A stretch of 22,463 nucleotides of DNA from DASRHY01 sp046765875 (GTDB taxonomy: Bacteria > Actinomycetota > Actinomycetes > Propionibacteriales > Kribbellaceae), in contig JBKPSJ010000256.1 of the NCBI GenBank assembly GCA_046765875.1, positions 1 to 22,463 on the forward strand, written 5' to 3'. A program made the translations under genes and the position numbers. Positions 1-9,781 of the stretch are shown one piece after another. The notes under the pieces were generated by a model that was not told the origin of the DNA, searched no databases, and saw nothing but the letters and a program-made list of their open reading frames with translations. Numbering within the stretch: the stretch's first letter is position 1; every line of letters begins with the position of its first letter.

Positions 1-62
1 CGCGATACCCTGGCCAGCACCTTGCTCGGGTTCGCACCCAGGGCCACGGATCGCACCCCAGA

Positions 63-78
63 CAGGGGTTCGCCCCTG
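63..78. terminator. GC-rich hairpin downstream of dgt
   Basis: CAGGGG-TTCG-CCCCTG is a perfect 6-bp stem closed by a TTCG tetraloop (CGAA on the dgt strand). It lies about 60 bp past the dgt stop. Similar GGG-TTCGCA-CCC and CCCTGG/CCAGGG pairings occur at 8-43, so the whole leader of the window is hairpin-prone. There is no T-tract, so termination is an inference; actinobacterial terminators often lack one. Confidence 0.3.
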
Positions 79-139
79 GGCGTGCGGGGCGCGGAGCACA
101 GCCCGGGGTGCGCACCACCGGCACGGCGGCGGGTGGCGA

Positions 140-1351
140 TCAGAGGCGGGCGTGGCGGGTGACGGCGGAGGCGTCGGTCAACGACGCGACCTGGTCGATG
201 ATGACGCGGAACCGGGCGTCGTCGCCGGCCGCGTCGGCGAAGTCGGCCGCGTACGCCGGGTCCAGCCCCGCCGGCGCCGTCTTCCACAATGCGTCGACCA
301 GGCCGGCCAGGAGCTCGCGCTGCTCGGCCCGCCTGGTCTGCCGGTCCGGCGAGGTCATCACGTGGAAGACGCCGATCGCCTTGAGTACCGCGATCTCGGC
401 CCGGGTCCGGTCCGGTACGACCAGATCGGCCGCGTACCGGGTCAGCGGGCCGCGGCCGAACGCCGACCGGGTTGCCATCTCGGCGGCGGTGCAGAACCGT
501 CCGATCAGCTGGCTGGTCAGGTCCTTCAGCCCGGCCAGCGCCCGGCGGCTGTCGTCGAACCGCTGCGCCGGCCAGTACGACACCACGCCGAGCCGGGCCC
601 ACGCCTCGTCCAGCTCGTCGTCCGTCGTCTCCGGCAGGTAGAGCTGCCGGACGCTGTCCCAATACGGCTGCCGATCGGCGCCGACCTCGGCCAGGTCGAT
701 GCTGTGGGCAACGATACCGTCCTCGACGTCGTGCACGGAGTAGGCGACGTCGTCGGCGAAGTCCATCACCTGCGCCTCGAGGCATCGGCGGTCGCCGGCC
801 GACGGTGTACGGAACCAGGAGAACACCGCCAGGTCGTCGTCGTACACGCCGAACTTGCGCTCGCCGTGACGACGCAGCCACGGGTACTTGGTCGCGGCGT
901 CGAGGGAGGCCCTGGTCAGGTTGAGCCCGACACTGCGACCCTCAGGCGCGAAGGTCTTGGCCTCCAGGCGAGTGAGCAGCCGCAGCGTCTGGGCGTTGCC
1001 CTCGAAGCCGCCGATGTGCGCGGCCGCCTCGTCCAGCGCGCGCTCGCCGTTGTGCCCGAACGGCGGGTGGCCGAGGTCGTGCGCCAGGCAGGCGGCATCG
1101 ACGATGTCGGGGTCGCAGCCCAGCGCGTTGCCCAGCTCGCGGCCGATCTGGGCCACCTCCAGGCTGTGCGTCAGCCGGTTGCGGACGAAGTCGTCGGTAC
1201 CGGGGCCGACCACCTGGGTCTTGGCCGCGAGCCGGCGCAGCATCGCAGAGTGCAGCACCCGGGCCCGGTCCCGGGCGAACGCTGTGCGGCCGGGCCGTTT
1301 GGCCGGCTCGGCCACCCATCGTTCCGCGTCGTGCTCGTCGTACCCGCTCAT
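140..1351 (-). CDS. dgt: Deoxyguanosinetriphosphate triphosphohydrolase-like protein (dGTPase)
   Basis: This is an HD-domain nucleotide phosphohydrolase of the dGTPase family, which releases tripolyphosphate from dNTPs and so trims the dNTP pool in the cytoplasm. The N-terminal signature KRPGRTAFARDRARVLHS (about residues 18-35) and RNRLTHSLEV (57-66) are typical of the family. The metal site shows H62, the HD pair H91-D92 in AHDLGHPPFGHNGE, and a later conserved Asp in the DFADDVAYSVHD segment. At 403 aa it has the length of actinobacterial homologues. The ATG at 1351 is preferred because it gives the usual MSGYDEHD-type beginning; a GTG at 1375 would add eight residues. It follows the HTH-MurA gene by about 31 bp on the same strand, so the two are probably co-transcribed. 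In many actinobacteria dnaG follows dgt, but that region is outside the window. Confidence 0.93.
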   Translation of the reverse strand: MSGYDEHDAERWVAEPAKRPGRTAFARDRARVLHSAMLRRLAAKTQVVGPGTDDFVRNRLTHSLEVAQIGRELGNALGCDPDIVDAACLAHDLGHPPFGHNGERALDEAAAHIGGFEGNAQTLRLLTRLEAKTFAPEGRSVGLNLTRASLDAATKYPWLRRHGERKFGVYDDDLAVFSWFRTPSAGDRRCLEAQVMDFADDVAYSVHDVEDGIVAHSIDLAEVGADRQPYWDSVRQLYLPETTDDELDEAWARLGVVSYWPAQRFDDSRRALAGLKDLTSQLIGRFCTAAEMATRSAFGRGPLTRYAADLVVPDRTRAEIAVLKAIGVFHVMTSPDRQTRRAEQRELLAGLVDALWKTAPAGLDPAYAADFADAAGDDARFRVIIDQVASLTDASAVTRHARL

Positions 1352-1382
1352 CGGCGCCAGCCTAGTGAGGGCCACCGACTCT

Positions 1383-2912
1383 TCAGATGTCCCGGAACAT
1401 CTCGATCTGCGCGCCCAAGGAGTTGAGCCGCTCGGCCAGGTCCTCGTACCCGCGATTGATGACGTACACGCTGCGCAGCACCGACGTGCCCTTCGCCGCG
1501 AGCATCGCCAGCAGCGTGACCACGGCCGGCCGGAGCGCGGGCGGGCAGACGATCTCGGCGCCGGACCAGTGCGTCGGGCCCGACACCATCACCCGGTGCG
1601 GGTCGAGCAACTGGATCGAGGCGCCGAGCTTGTTGAGGTCGGTCAGGTAGATCGCCCGGTTCTCGTACACCCAGTCATGGATCATCGTCTGCCCCTGCGC
1701 GGACGCGGCGATCGCGGCGAAGAACGGCAGGTTGTCGATGTTGAGGCCGGGGAACGGCATCGGGTGGATCTTGTCGATCGGCGCATGGAGCTTGGACGGC
1801 TTCGTGGTCACGTCGACCAGCCGCGTACGACCGTTCTCGGCCAGGTACTCCGCACTGCGGACGTACCGGAAGCCCATCTCCTCCAGCAGCGCCAGTTCGA
1901 TCTCGAGGAACTCGATCGGCGCCCGCCGGATGGTGATCTGGGACTCGGTCAGGATCGCCGCGGTGAGCAGGCTCATCGCCTCGATCGGGTCCTCCGACGG
2001 GGCGTAGTCGACGTCCACGTCGATGTCGGACACCCCGTGGACGGTCACCGTGGTCGTGCCGATGCCGTCGATCCGCACGCCGAGCTTGTCCAGGTAGAAG
2101 CAGAGGTCCTGGACCATGTAGTTCGGGCTGGCGTTGCGGATCACGGTCACGCCGTCGTGCCGGGCCGCGGCCATGATCGCGTTCTCGGTCACGGTGTCGC
2201 CGCGCTCGGTCAGCACGATCGGCTTGGCCGGCGCGATCGCCCGGTTCACCGTCGCGTGGTACTTGCCGCCGGTCGCCTTGATGTCCAGCCCGAACGGGCG
2301 CAGCGCGGCCATGTGCGGCTCGACCGTCCGGGTGCCGATGTCGCACCCGCCGGCGTACGGGAGCTCGAAGGCGTCCTCGCGGTGCAGCAGTGGGCCCAGG
2401 AACATGATGATGCTGCGGGTACGCCTGGCCGCGCCGGCGTCGATGCCCGACAGGTCGAGCGGCCCGGCCGGTGAAACGATCTCCAGGTCGCCGGCGTCGT
2501 TCAGCCACGTGGTCTTGACCCCGATGCTGCCGAGCACCTCCAGCAGCCGGTTGACCTCCTCGATTCGTGCCACCTTGCGCAGCGTGGTGCGGCCACGGTT
2601 GAGCAATGAGGCGCACAGCAGTGCGACGCCCGCGTTCTTGCTGGACTTCACGTCGATCGTGCCGGACAGCCGCCGGCCACCGGCCACCCTCAAGTGGACC
2701 GGGCCACCCCCGAGTGAGACGATCTCGGAGTCGAGGGCCTCGCCGATCCGGGCGAGCATCTCCAAGGTGAGGTTCTGATGGCCGCGTTCGATCCTGTTCA
2801 CGGCGCTCTGGCTGGTGCCGAGGACGTCGGCCAACTGGGTCTGCGTCCAGCCGCGGTGCTTGCGGGCATCGCGGATGAGGTTGCCGATCCTGCGCAGGTA
2901 GTCGTCAGGCAT
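1383..2912 (-). CDS. HTH-MurA fusion: XRE-family DNA-binding domain joined to UDP-GlcNAc enolpyruvyl transferase-like domain
   Basis: The protein has 509 aa from the ATG at 2912. Residues about 6-62 form a Cro/C1-type HTH (WTQTQLADVLGTSQSAVNRIERG). Residues about 72-509 form an EPSP synthase/MurA fold. MurA transfers enolpyruvate from PEP to UDP-GlcNAc in the first committed step of peptidoglycan synthesis. Key residues appear present: K92-N93 (SKNAGVALL), C190 in AGGCDIGTRTVEPH, which aligns with E. coli Cys115, and D393 in PGLNIDN, which aligns with the catalytic Asp305. The sequence is diverged from housekeeping MurA around these motifs, so it may be a second MurA paralogue, an enzyme-regulator, or a ligand-sensing regulator. 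A GTG at 2921 would add three residues but falls inside the palindrome; the ATG fits a nearly leaderless transcript from a TACGGT -10. dgt follows 31 bp downstream. The fusion is certain from the reading frame; the enzyme activity is inferred. Confidence 0.9.
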   Translation of the reverse strand: MPDDYLRRIGNLIRDARKHRGWTQTQLADVLGTSQSAVNRIERGHQNLTLEMLARIGEALDSEIVSLGGGPVHLRVAGGRRLSGTIDVKSSKNAGVALLCASLLNRGRTTLRKVARIEEVNRLLEVLGSIGVKTTWLNDAGDLEIVSPAGPLDLSGIDAGAARRTRSIIMFLGPLLHREDAFELPYAGGCDIGTRTVEPHMAALRPFGLDIKATGGKYHATVNRAIAPAKPIVLTERGDTVTENAIMAAARHDGVTVIRNASPNYMVQDLCFYLDKLGVRIDGIGTTTVTVHGVSDIDVDVDYAPSEDPIEAMSLLTAAILTESQITIRRAPIEFLEIELALLEEMGFRYVRSAEYLAENGRTRLVDVTTKPSKLHAPIDKIHPMPFPGLNIDNLPFFAAIAASAQGQTMIHDWVYENRAIYLTDLNKLGASIQLLDPHRVMVSGPTHWSGAEIVCPPALRPAVVTLLAMLAAKGTSVLRSVYVINRGYEDLAERLNSLGAQIEMFRDI

Positions 2913-2919
2913 GCGCGTC

Positions 2920-2925
2920 ACCGTA
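2920..2925 (-). promoter_or_regulatory. Candidate -10 of the HTH-MurA gene
   Basis: On the minus strand TACGGT ends seven bases before the ATG at 2912, the spacing expected of a leaderless or near-leaderless actinobacterial transcript. No Shine-Dalgarno sequence precedes this ATG. The hexamer overlaps the end of the inverted repeat at 2921-2944, so a protein bound there would block RNA polymerase. Confidence 0.4.
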
Positions 2926-2944
2926 TCTCACATATGAGATACGG
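2921..2944. promoter_or_regulatory. Perfect 10-4-10 inverted repeat, candidate operator of the HTH-MurA protein
   Basis: The arms CCGTATCTCA (2921-2930) and TGAGATACGG (2935-2944) are exact reverse complements around the spacer CATA. The site is unusually AT-rich for this genome and lies in the only gap between the divergent HTH-MurA gene and the 401-aa gene. It covers the probable -10 of the former and ends about where the -35 of the latter should lie. Autoregulation by the adjacent Cro/C1-type HTH is the simplest reading; it is inferred from position and symmetry. Confidence 0.7.
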
Positions 2945-2964
2945 ACGAATCGGCACGCCGCGAT

Positions 2965-2970
2965 TACATT
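2965..2970 (+). promoter_or_regulatory. Candidate -10 for the 401-aa hypothetical gene
   Basis: TACATT matches the TANNNT pattern and stands 36 bp before the ATG. A 17-bp spacer would put the -35 at 2942-2947, overlapping the last bases of the inverted repeat; the -35 itself is poor. A strong Shine-Dalgarno run, GAGAGGAGG (2987-2995), follows and sits five bases before the ATG at 3001. Confidence 0.4.
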
Positions 2971-3000
2971 TGACCGCAATCCAGCCGAGAGGAGGCGTTC

Positions 3001-4206
3001 ATGTCGGGCGCTGACGGCGCCGCTCAGGGCGGGATGGCGGGCTCGCAGGCCCAGTCCCAGCCGATCGAGGAGGCAGCGGCCGGGCTTGCCCAGGTCATCG
3101 AGGGGTTCGTGCTCGGCGACACCCGCCCGCTGGTGATCGGCGACGACGAACGGCCGGTGCTGGTGCTGATGGCGATCGGCGACCTGGCCGACTTCCGGGC
3201 CCGGGTGACGCATCTGCTCAGCAACCCGGTCGACGCCGGCTGGCTGCGGTACCACCTGCGCTCGATGGGTCCCGACGGCACCGGGATGAGCCCGGAGGAC
3301 CTGGTCGAACTGCTCGGCGTCGACACCGATCACGGTCTCACCTCGTTGTGCAGCCAGGTCACCGTCGAGCAGGCCACCGTTCTGCTCCCCGACCACCTGC
3401 GCCGCGCCCAGGAGGGCGCCAACCCGCTGATGCTGATCGGCGACGGCCGGATGGCGACGGCCGCCCTGATCGCGTACGACGCGTTCGCGGTGCTGCTCGA
3501 CATGGACGGTGAGACGCAGGCCGAGGAGGAGGAGTTCGAGCCCGACCTGTCCCCCACCGGGCTGGAGGAACTCGCCGCCCGGCTCGGCCCGGTGTCGGTC
3601 CAGATCGTCGAGCAGATCGACGCCGAGAAGACCACCGGCCCGGCGTACAACCTCAACTTCGAGCCGGACCTGATCGAGCACCTGACCGACCTCGAGGCCC
3701 GCGCCCAGGCAGCGCCCGGTGGCGGGGCGTACGAGGAACTTCGCGCGACGCTGCGCTACCTCGACGAGCTGCGCACGGGTGCCGGGTCGACCGACGGGAT
3801 CGAGGCGCCCTACCTGGAGGCCGGCGAACTGTCGAGCGAGCTCGTGACACTGCGCGAGCACTTCCGCTCCGGTGCCGACGACCCGTTCCTGATCGGGATC
3901 GAGGGCCAGACGCTGGCCGGACTGGTCTCGTACGACGTCTACCTGCTGCTCCAGCAGATCTCCGTGGACGTCGGCGGTACGCCGGCGGCACCGGTGCTGC
4001 CGCTGCCCGGCGAAGGCGGCCCGCAGGTCCAGCCGTTCGAGATCGCCACCCAGCTGTGCAACGCGGTCGTCGAGGACATCGCGAACGGCGAGGGCTCGAT
4101 CATGTTCATCGCCGACGAGGCCGGCGAGCCCGAACTGGCCCTCGCGCCCCTCCAGTGGCTGTGGGCCTACACCGACTACCTGGACCTGGTCGAGGCCGAC
4201 GCCTGA
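3001..4206 (+). CDS. Acidic protein of unknown function with repeated Phd/YefM-like modules
   Basis: A 401-aa, very acidic, soluble-looking protein with no signal peptide or membrane segment and no family I can name. The start is secure: an ATG follows GAGAGGAGG with a five-base spacer. Internal repetition is visible. A module of the form 'hydrophobic-hydrophobic-G, then a hydrophobic strand, then a YD-type turn and LL helix' occurs at about residues 43-66 (LVIGDDERPVLVLMAIGDL), 142-168 (PLMLIGDGRMATAALIAYDA), 295-320 (PFLIGIEGQTLAGLVSYDVY) and, more weakly, 366-394 (IMFIADEAGEPELALAPLQW). The pattern recalls the strand-loop-strand-helix of Phd/YefM antitoxin folds, but this is a resemblance by eye. 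A linker rich in Glu lies at 171-182. The gene diverges from the HTH-MurA gene across a shared candidate operator, so the two may be co-regulated. A lipoprotein gene follows 65 bp downstream. Confidence 0.85.
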   Translation: MSGADGAAQGGMAGSQAQSQPIEEAAAGLAQVIEGFVLGDTRPLVIGDDERPVLVLMAIGDLADFRARVTHLLSNPVDAGWLRYHLRSMGPDGTGMSPEDLVELLGVDTDHGLTSLCSQVTVEQATVLLPDHLRRAQEGANPLMLIGDGRMATAALIAYDAFAVLLDMDGETQAEEEEFEPDLSPTGLEELAARLGPVSVQIVEQIDAEKTTGPAYNLNFEPDLIEHLTDLEARAQAAPGGGAYEELRATLRYLDELRTGAGSTDGIEAPYLEAGELSSELVTLREHFRSGADDPFLIGIEGQTLAGLVSYDVYLLLQQISVDVGGTPAAPVLPLPGEGGPQVQPFEIATQLCNAVVEDIANGEGSIMFIADEAGEPELALAPLQWLWAYTDYLDLVEADA

Positions 4207-4257
4207 CCTGCTCGCCGGGTGACCCGGACGGACGCTACGATCCATCGTCTTCCGCGC

Positions 4258-4263
4258 AAGGAA
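4258..4263 (+). promoter_or_regulatory. Ribosome binding site of the lipoprotein gene
   Basis: AAGGAA lies eight bases before the ATG at 4272 and decides that start over the in-frame ATG at 4278 and over far-upstream codons inside the preceding gene. A TACGAT hexamer at 4236-4241 could be a -10 for a separate promoter, but no good -35 accompanies it. Confidence 0.5.
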
Positions 4264-4271
4264 CTCTGGAG

Positions 4272-5055
4272 ATGGTGATGGCGTTCGGACGTCGCATTGT
4301 CGTCGTGGCAGCCGCTGTTTCGCTGGCGATCGGTCTGGCCGCCTGTGGCACCGAGACCGGCAGGCGCGCGGCCGGGCAGGGCGGCGCCTCGCCGTCGCCG
4401 GGCAAGTCGGCCGCGGCCGGTTCCCCGGTCCAGCTGACCACCGCGAGCTTCCTGCCCGCGGCGAAGAAGGCGTTCGCGCACAAGAACTCGGTCCGGACCT
4501 CGATGCGGATGGAGGTCGCCGGCCAGACCATCACGGCCAGCGGCGTTGCCAGGTTCGGCGAGCACCCGGCCATGTCGATGGTGATGAGCAGTCCTGCCTT
4601 CGCCGGCGAGGCGCGCGTGATCCTGGTCAACGACACGATCTACCTGTCGATCCCGGGTCAGGTGCCGGACGGCAAGTACGTCAAGGTCGACGCCCACGCC
4701 GACGACCCGGTGGCCAAGAGCTTCCAGCAGAGCCTGAACGGGATGAATCCGAGCACGACGTTCGCAGCGTTCGAAGCAGGCCTGCGCAAGGTCACCTACG
4801 TCAAGAGCGAGACCCTGGACGGGATCAAGGTCCAGCGCTACCGGGTGACGGTCGACACCAAGGCCGCCCTGAAGGCACAGGGCCAGTCGACGGTGGTGAG
4901 CGGCCTGCCGAAGACGATCACGTACGACATCTGGCTGGACGGCTACCGGCTGATGCGCAAGGTGACCTTCAGCCTGGCGGGCGTGACCGCAGTACTGACC
5001 GCCAAGGACTACGGCAAGCCGGTCACGATCAAGGCGCCACCGGCCGCCGACGTCA

Positions 5056-5066
<11 letters not shown>
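4272..5066 (+). CDS. LppX/LprG-like secreted lipoprotein
   Basis: A 264-aa protein beginning with a lipoprotein signal: basic MVMAFGRR, a hydrophobic stretch (about 9-23), and the lipobox L-A-A-C with C25 as the lipidation site. A low-complexity Gly/Ala/Ser linker follows. The remainder (about residues 50-264) has the layout of the LppX/LprA/LprF/LprG family, whose half-barrel fold carries lipids or glycolipids between the membrane and the cell envelope in mycobacteria. Supporting segments are the helix AAKKAFAHKNSVRTSMRMEV, the strand run QTITASGVARF, KYVKVD, and the late YDIWLDGYRLMRKVTFSL, typical of the family's final beta hairpins. Its last 11 bp overlap the 3' end of ppdK on the other strand. 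The ligand cannot be told from sequence. Confidence 0.8.
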
Positions 5067-7734
<2,668 letters not shown>

Positions 7735-7740
7735 GACGAT

Positions 7741-7745
7741 CTCCC
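7741..7745 (-). promoter_or_regulatory. ppdK: Ribosome binding site of ppdK
   Basis: GGGAG on the minus strand stands six bases before the ATG at 7734 and settles that start over an in-frame codon at 7761. Confidence 0.6.
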
Positions 7746-7792
7746 AACGAAATAAGGGCAACGCCGCGGTCGTTCGTCCAGGTTAACGCGAA

Positions 7793-7818
7793 AGACCAGT
7801 CCAGTTGAGCACTGGTCT
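7793..7818. promoter_or_regulatory. 8-10-8 inverted repeat upstream of ppdK
   Basis: AGACCAGT (7793-7800) and ACTGGTCT (7811-7818) are exact reverse complements separated by ten bases, about 60-85 bp before the ppdK start and about 85-110 bp past the LigD-polymerase stop. It could be an operator for ppdK or a terminator for the gene upstream; no T-tract is present. The rest of the 168-bp gap (7735-7902) shows no gene. Confidence 0.35.
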
Positions 7819-7902
7819 CACCGTCGTCCGCGTGAGCATGAACACAGCCGCGCTCCTCCGATACCACTCGGCGGCGACGATGTCCAGCAGGGTCCAAAGA
7901 TC

Positions 7903-8856
7903 TCAGGAGCCGGTACGCCGGGCCCGCGCCCGGCGCTTGCCTTCGTGCATCGCCTGCACCCGCGCGACCGGGATCTCGTGACCCTCGGCGAGCAGGTCCG
8001 CCGGAATGTCCTGCAGCTGTGGCAACTGCTCGGACCACGGGTCGCGGCCGTCGAGCAGACCGGCGGCGTTGCGGATGGTGAAGTCGCGCGGCGAGACGCC
8101 GTCGAGGTCGTCCCAGCCGACCGGGTACGACACCGGCGCGCCCGGACGGGCCCGCGGGCTGTACGCCGCCACGACGGTCGCGCCACCGGCCCGGGTCGAG
8201 TCCAGGAACACCTTGCCGCCGCGGTCCTCCTTGACGAACGCCGTCGTACCGAGGTCCGGGTCGATCCGCTCGGCCCGGACGGCGATCGCACGGGTCGCGG
8301 CGGCGGCATCGTCGGGTGCGGCGTTGACGGGTACGAACACGTGTACGCCCTTGGCGCCACTGGTCTTGACCGCACCGGACAGCCCGGACTCGGCGAGTGC
8401 CTGCCGGACCAGATGCGCGGCCTTGACCGCCATCCCGAAGGCTTGACCGCCCTCGGGCGGGTCCAGGTCGAGCACCAGGTACGTGACGTGCTTCCAGTCA
8501 TCGGCGCGCATCAGCGTCGGGTGGTACTCGACGGCGCGCTGGTTGGCGAACCAGAGCAACGTCCGCCGGTCGTCGCACAGCGCGTACGCGACCTCGCGCT
8601 TGGACGCCTCGGCCCACAACGTCGTACGCCGGATCCAGTCCGGGGCGTACTTCGGCAGGTTCTTCTGCATGAACGGCGGCTGGCCGGGCCGGACCCGGAT
8701 CACCGACAATGGCCGGTCCCGCAGGCCTGGGAGGATCTGCTCGGCCACCGCGTCGAGGTAGTCGACCAGGTGCCGCTTGGTCGCGTCGGCACCGTCGAAC
8801 AACGGCCGGTCGAGGTTGGTCAGCGGTACACCGTCCCGCGTCTCGTCCTCCGCCAT
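7903..8856 (-). CDS. Stand-alone LigD-type DNA primase-polymerase
   Basis: A 317-aa protein of the archaeo-eukaryotic primase superfamily, matching the polymerase domain of bacterial NHEJ ligase D. Such enzymes add ribo- or deoxynucleotides at broken ends or gaps. Two metal-binding aspartates lie in LVLDLDPP (D130, D132) and a third is likely D219 in VFLDSTRAGG. The nucleotide-binding motif TSGAKGVHVF (S166, K169, H172) is intact, as is YSPRARPGAPVS. No ligase or phosphoesterase domain is fused and no ku gene is in the window. It therefore resembles the independent PolD-type paralogues of mycobacteria (roles in gap filling are proposed for those). The start at 8856 fits a TAGTCT -10 six bases upstream. 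The PhzF gene ends 26 bp upstream on the same strand. Confidence 0.9.
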   Translation of the reverse strand: MAEDETRDGVPLTNLDRPLFDGADATKRHLVDYLDAVAEQILPGLRDRPLSVIRVRPGQPPFMQKNLPKYAPDWIRRTTLWAEASKREVAYALCDDRRTLLWFANQRAVEYHPTLMRADDWKHVTYLVLDLDPPEGGQAFGMAVKAAHLVRQALAESGLSGAVKTSGAKGVHVFVPVNAAPDDAAAATRAIAVRAERIDPDLGTTAFVKEDRGGKVFLDSTRAGGATVVAAYSPRARPGAPVSYPVGWDDLDGVSPRDFTIRNAAGLLDGRDPWSEQLPQLQDIPADLLAEGHEIPVARVQAMHEGKRRARARRTGS

Positions 8857-8862
8857 ACCGCG

Positions 8863-8868
8863 AGACTA
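8863..8868 (-). promoter_or_regulatory. Candidate -10 giving a leaderless LigD-polymerase mRNA
   Basis: TAGTCT occupies -12 to -7 relative to the ATG at 8856, with CGCGGT between. No Shine-Dalgarno sequence is present. The same arrangement (TAGACT-CGCGGC-GTG) precedes uppS. Confidence 0.5.
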
Positions 8869-8882
8869 CCGATCCCGGCTCC

Positions 8883-9710
8883 TCACGGTCCCGTGAAGAG
8901 AGTGGCGTCGAGGACTACGACGGCGCGGCCGGTGAGCTTGACCCGGTTGCCGGCCAGTTCGGTACGTACCAACCCGCCGCGCTGCGACGCCTGGTACCCG
9001 ATCAGCGCGTCACCGCCGAGTTTGGAGACCCAGTACGGTGCCAGCGCGGTGTGCGCGCTGCCGGTCACCGGATCCTCGTCGATCCCGGCGGCCGGCGCGA
9101 AGAATCGCGACACGAAGTCGTAATCGGCATGCTGTTCGGCGGCCGCGGTGACGATCACGCCGCGCCCGTCCGCGCGCCCGACCAGTTCGGAGATCGCCCG
9201 CAGATCCGGGTCGAGCGCACGGACCGCCTTCTCGTCGGGCATCACGACGAGCAGGTCGCGGAGCGCGCCGGTACGGTGCGCGGCGATCGGCGTCGCGCCA
9301 AGCGCCGCGGCCAGCCCGTCGGGTACGGCGATCTCGGTCAGCTCGGCCGCCGGGAAGTCGAGCGTGATCATGCCGTCGCCGGCCACTTCCGCCGTCAGCA
9401 CTCCGCTCAGGGTCTTGAACCTGAGCTTGCCGTCGACCAGCCCGTCGGCCTGCATCGCGTGCGTGGTGGCCAGCGTGGCGTGGCCGCACAGGTGCGTCTC
9501 GATGGCCGGCGTGAACCAGCGCAGCGCCCAGTCGGCGTCCGGGTCCGCGGTCAGAGGCCGGGCGAACGCGGTCTCGGACAGGTTCATCTCCGCGGCGACC
9601 TGGTGCATCCAGGTCTCGTCCGGCCAGTCCTCGCCCTCGAGCAGGCAGACCCCCGCCGGGTTGCCGGCGAACGGGCGATCGGTGAACGCGTCGACGACTC
9701 GGATCCGCAT
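8883..9710 (-). CDS. PhzF-family isomerase/epimerase-like protein
   Basis: A 275-aa member of the PhzF family, which share the diaminopimelate-epimerase two-lobed fold. In phenazine producers PhzF isomerises a chorismate-derived diene, but most family members, including this one, lie outside phenazine clusters and have unknown substrates. The catalytic glutamate is present as E46 in NLSETAF, matching Glu45 of PhzF. Other hallmarks are the opening DAFTDRPFAGNPAGV, ETHLCGHATLA (about 90-100) and DEDPVTGSAH in the second lobe. Length is normal. The start at 9710 is supported by a leaderless promoter immediately upstream. No other phenazine gene is nearby, so a metabolite-repair or general isomerase role is more likely than phenazine synthesis. 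Confidence 0.92.
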   Translation of the reverse strand: MRIRVVDAFTDRPFAGNPAGVCLLEGEDWPDETWMHQVAAEMNLSETAFARPLTADPDADWALRWFTPAIETHLCGHATLATTHAMQADGLVDGKLRFKTLSGVLTAEVAGDGMITLDFPAAELTEIAVPDGLAAALGATPIAAHRTGALRDLLVVMPDEKAVRALDPDLRAISELVGRADGRGVIVTAAAEQHADYDFVSRFFAPAAGIDEDPVTGSAHTALAPYWVSKLGGDALIGYQASQRGGLVRTELAGNRVKLTGRAVVVLDATLFTGP

Positions 9711-9716
9711 ATGCCG

Positions 9717-9746
9717 ACGGTATGGTCCGCGACCGGGCGGGGTCGA
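9717..9746 (-). promoter_or_regulatory. Promoter of the PhzF-family gene (leaderless)
   Basis: On the minus strand TCGACC (9746-9741), an 18-bp spacer and TACCGT (9722-9717) form a -35/-10 pair. The -10 ends exactly six bases before the ATG at 9710, predicting a transcript that starts on the start codon. No Shine-Dalgarno sequence is seen. Confidence 0.5.
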
Positions 9747-9781
9747 TAGCCAATCCCCCGCCGGTGGCCCGGCGTACAGGA

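Noticed and set aside
1..57. Possible first codons of a leftward gene (GTG near 57 reading MRSVALGANPSKVLARVS)
   Set aside because: Too short to judge. It does not match the beginning of DnaG, the gene expected after dgt, and no ribosome site or promoter is seen.
8883..9710. A phenazine biosynthesis cluster
   Set aside because: Only a PhzF-family protein is present; no other phenazine gene is in the window, and the family is mostly unrelated to phenazines.
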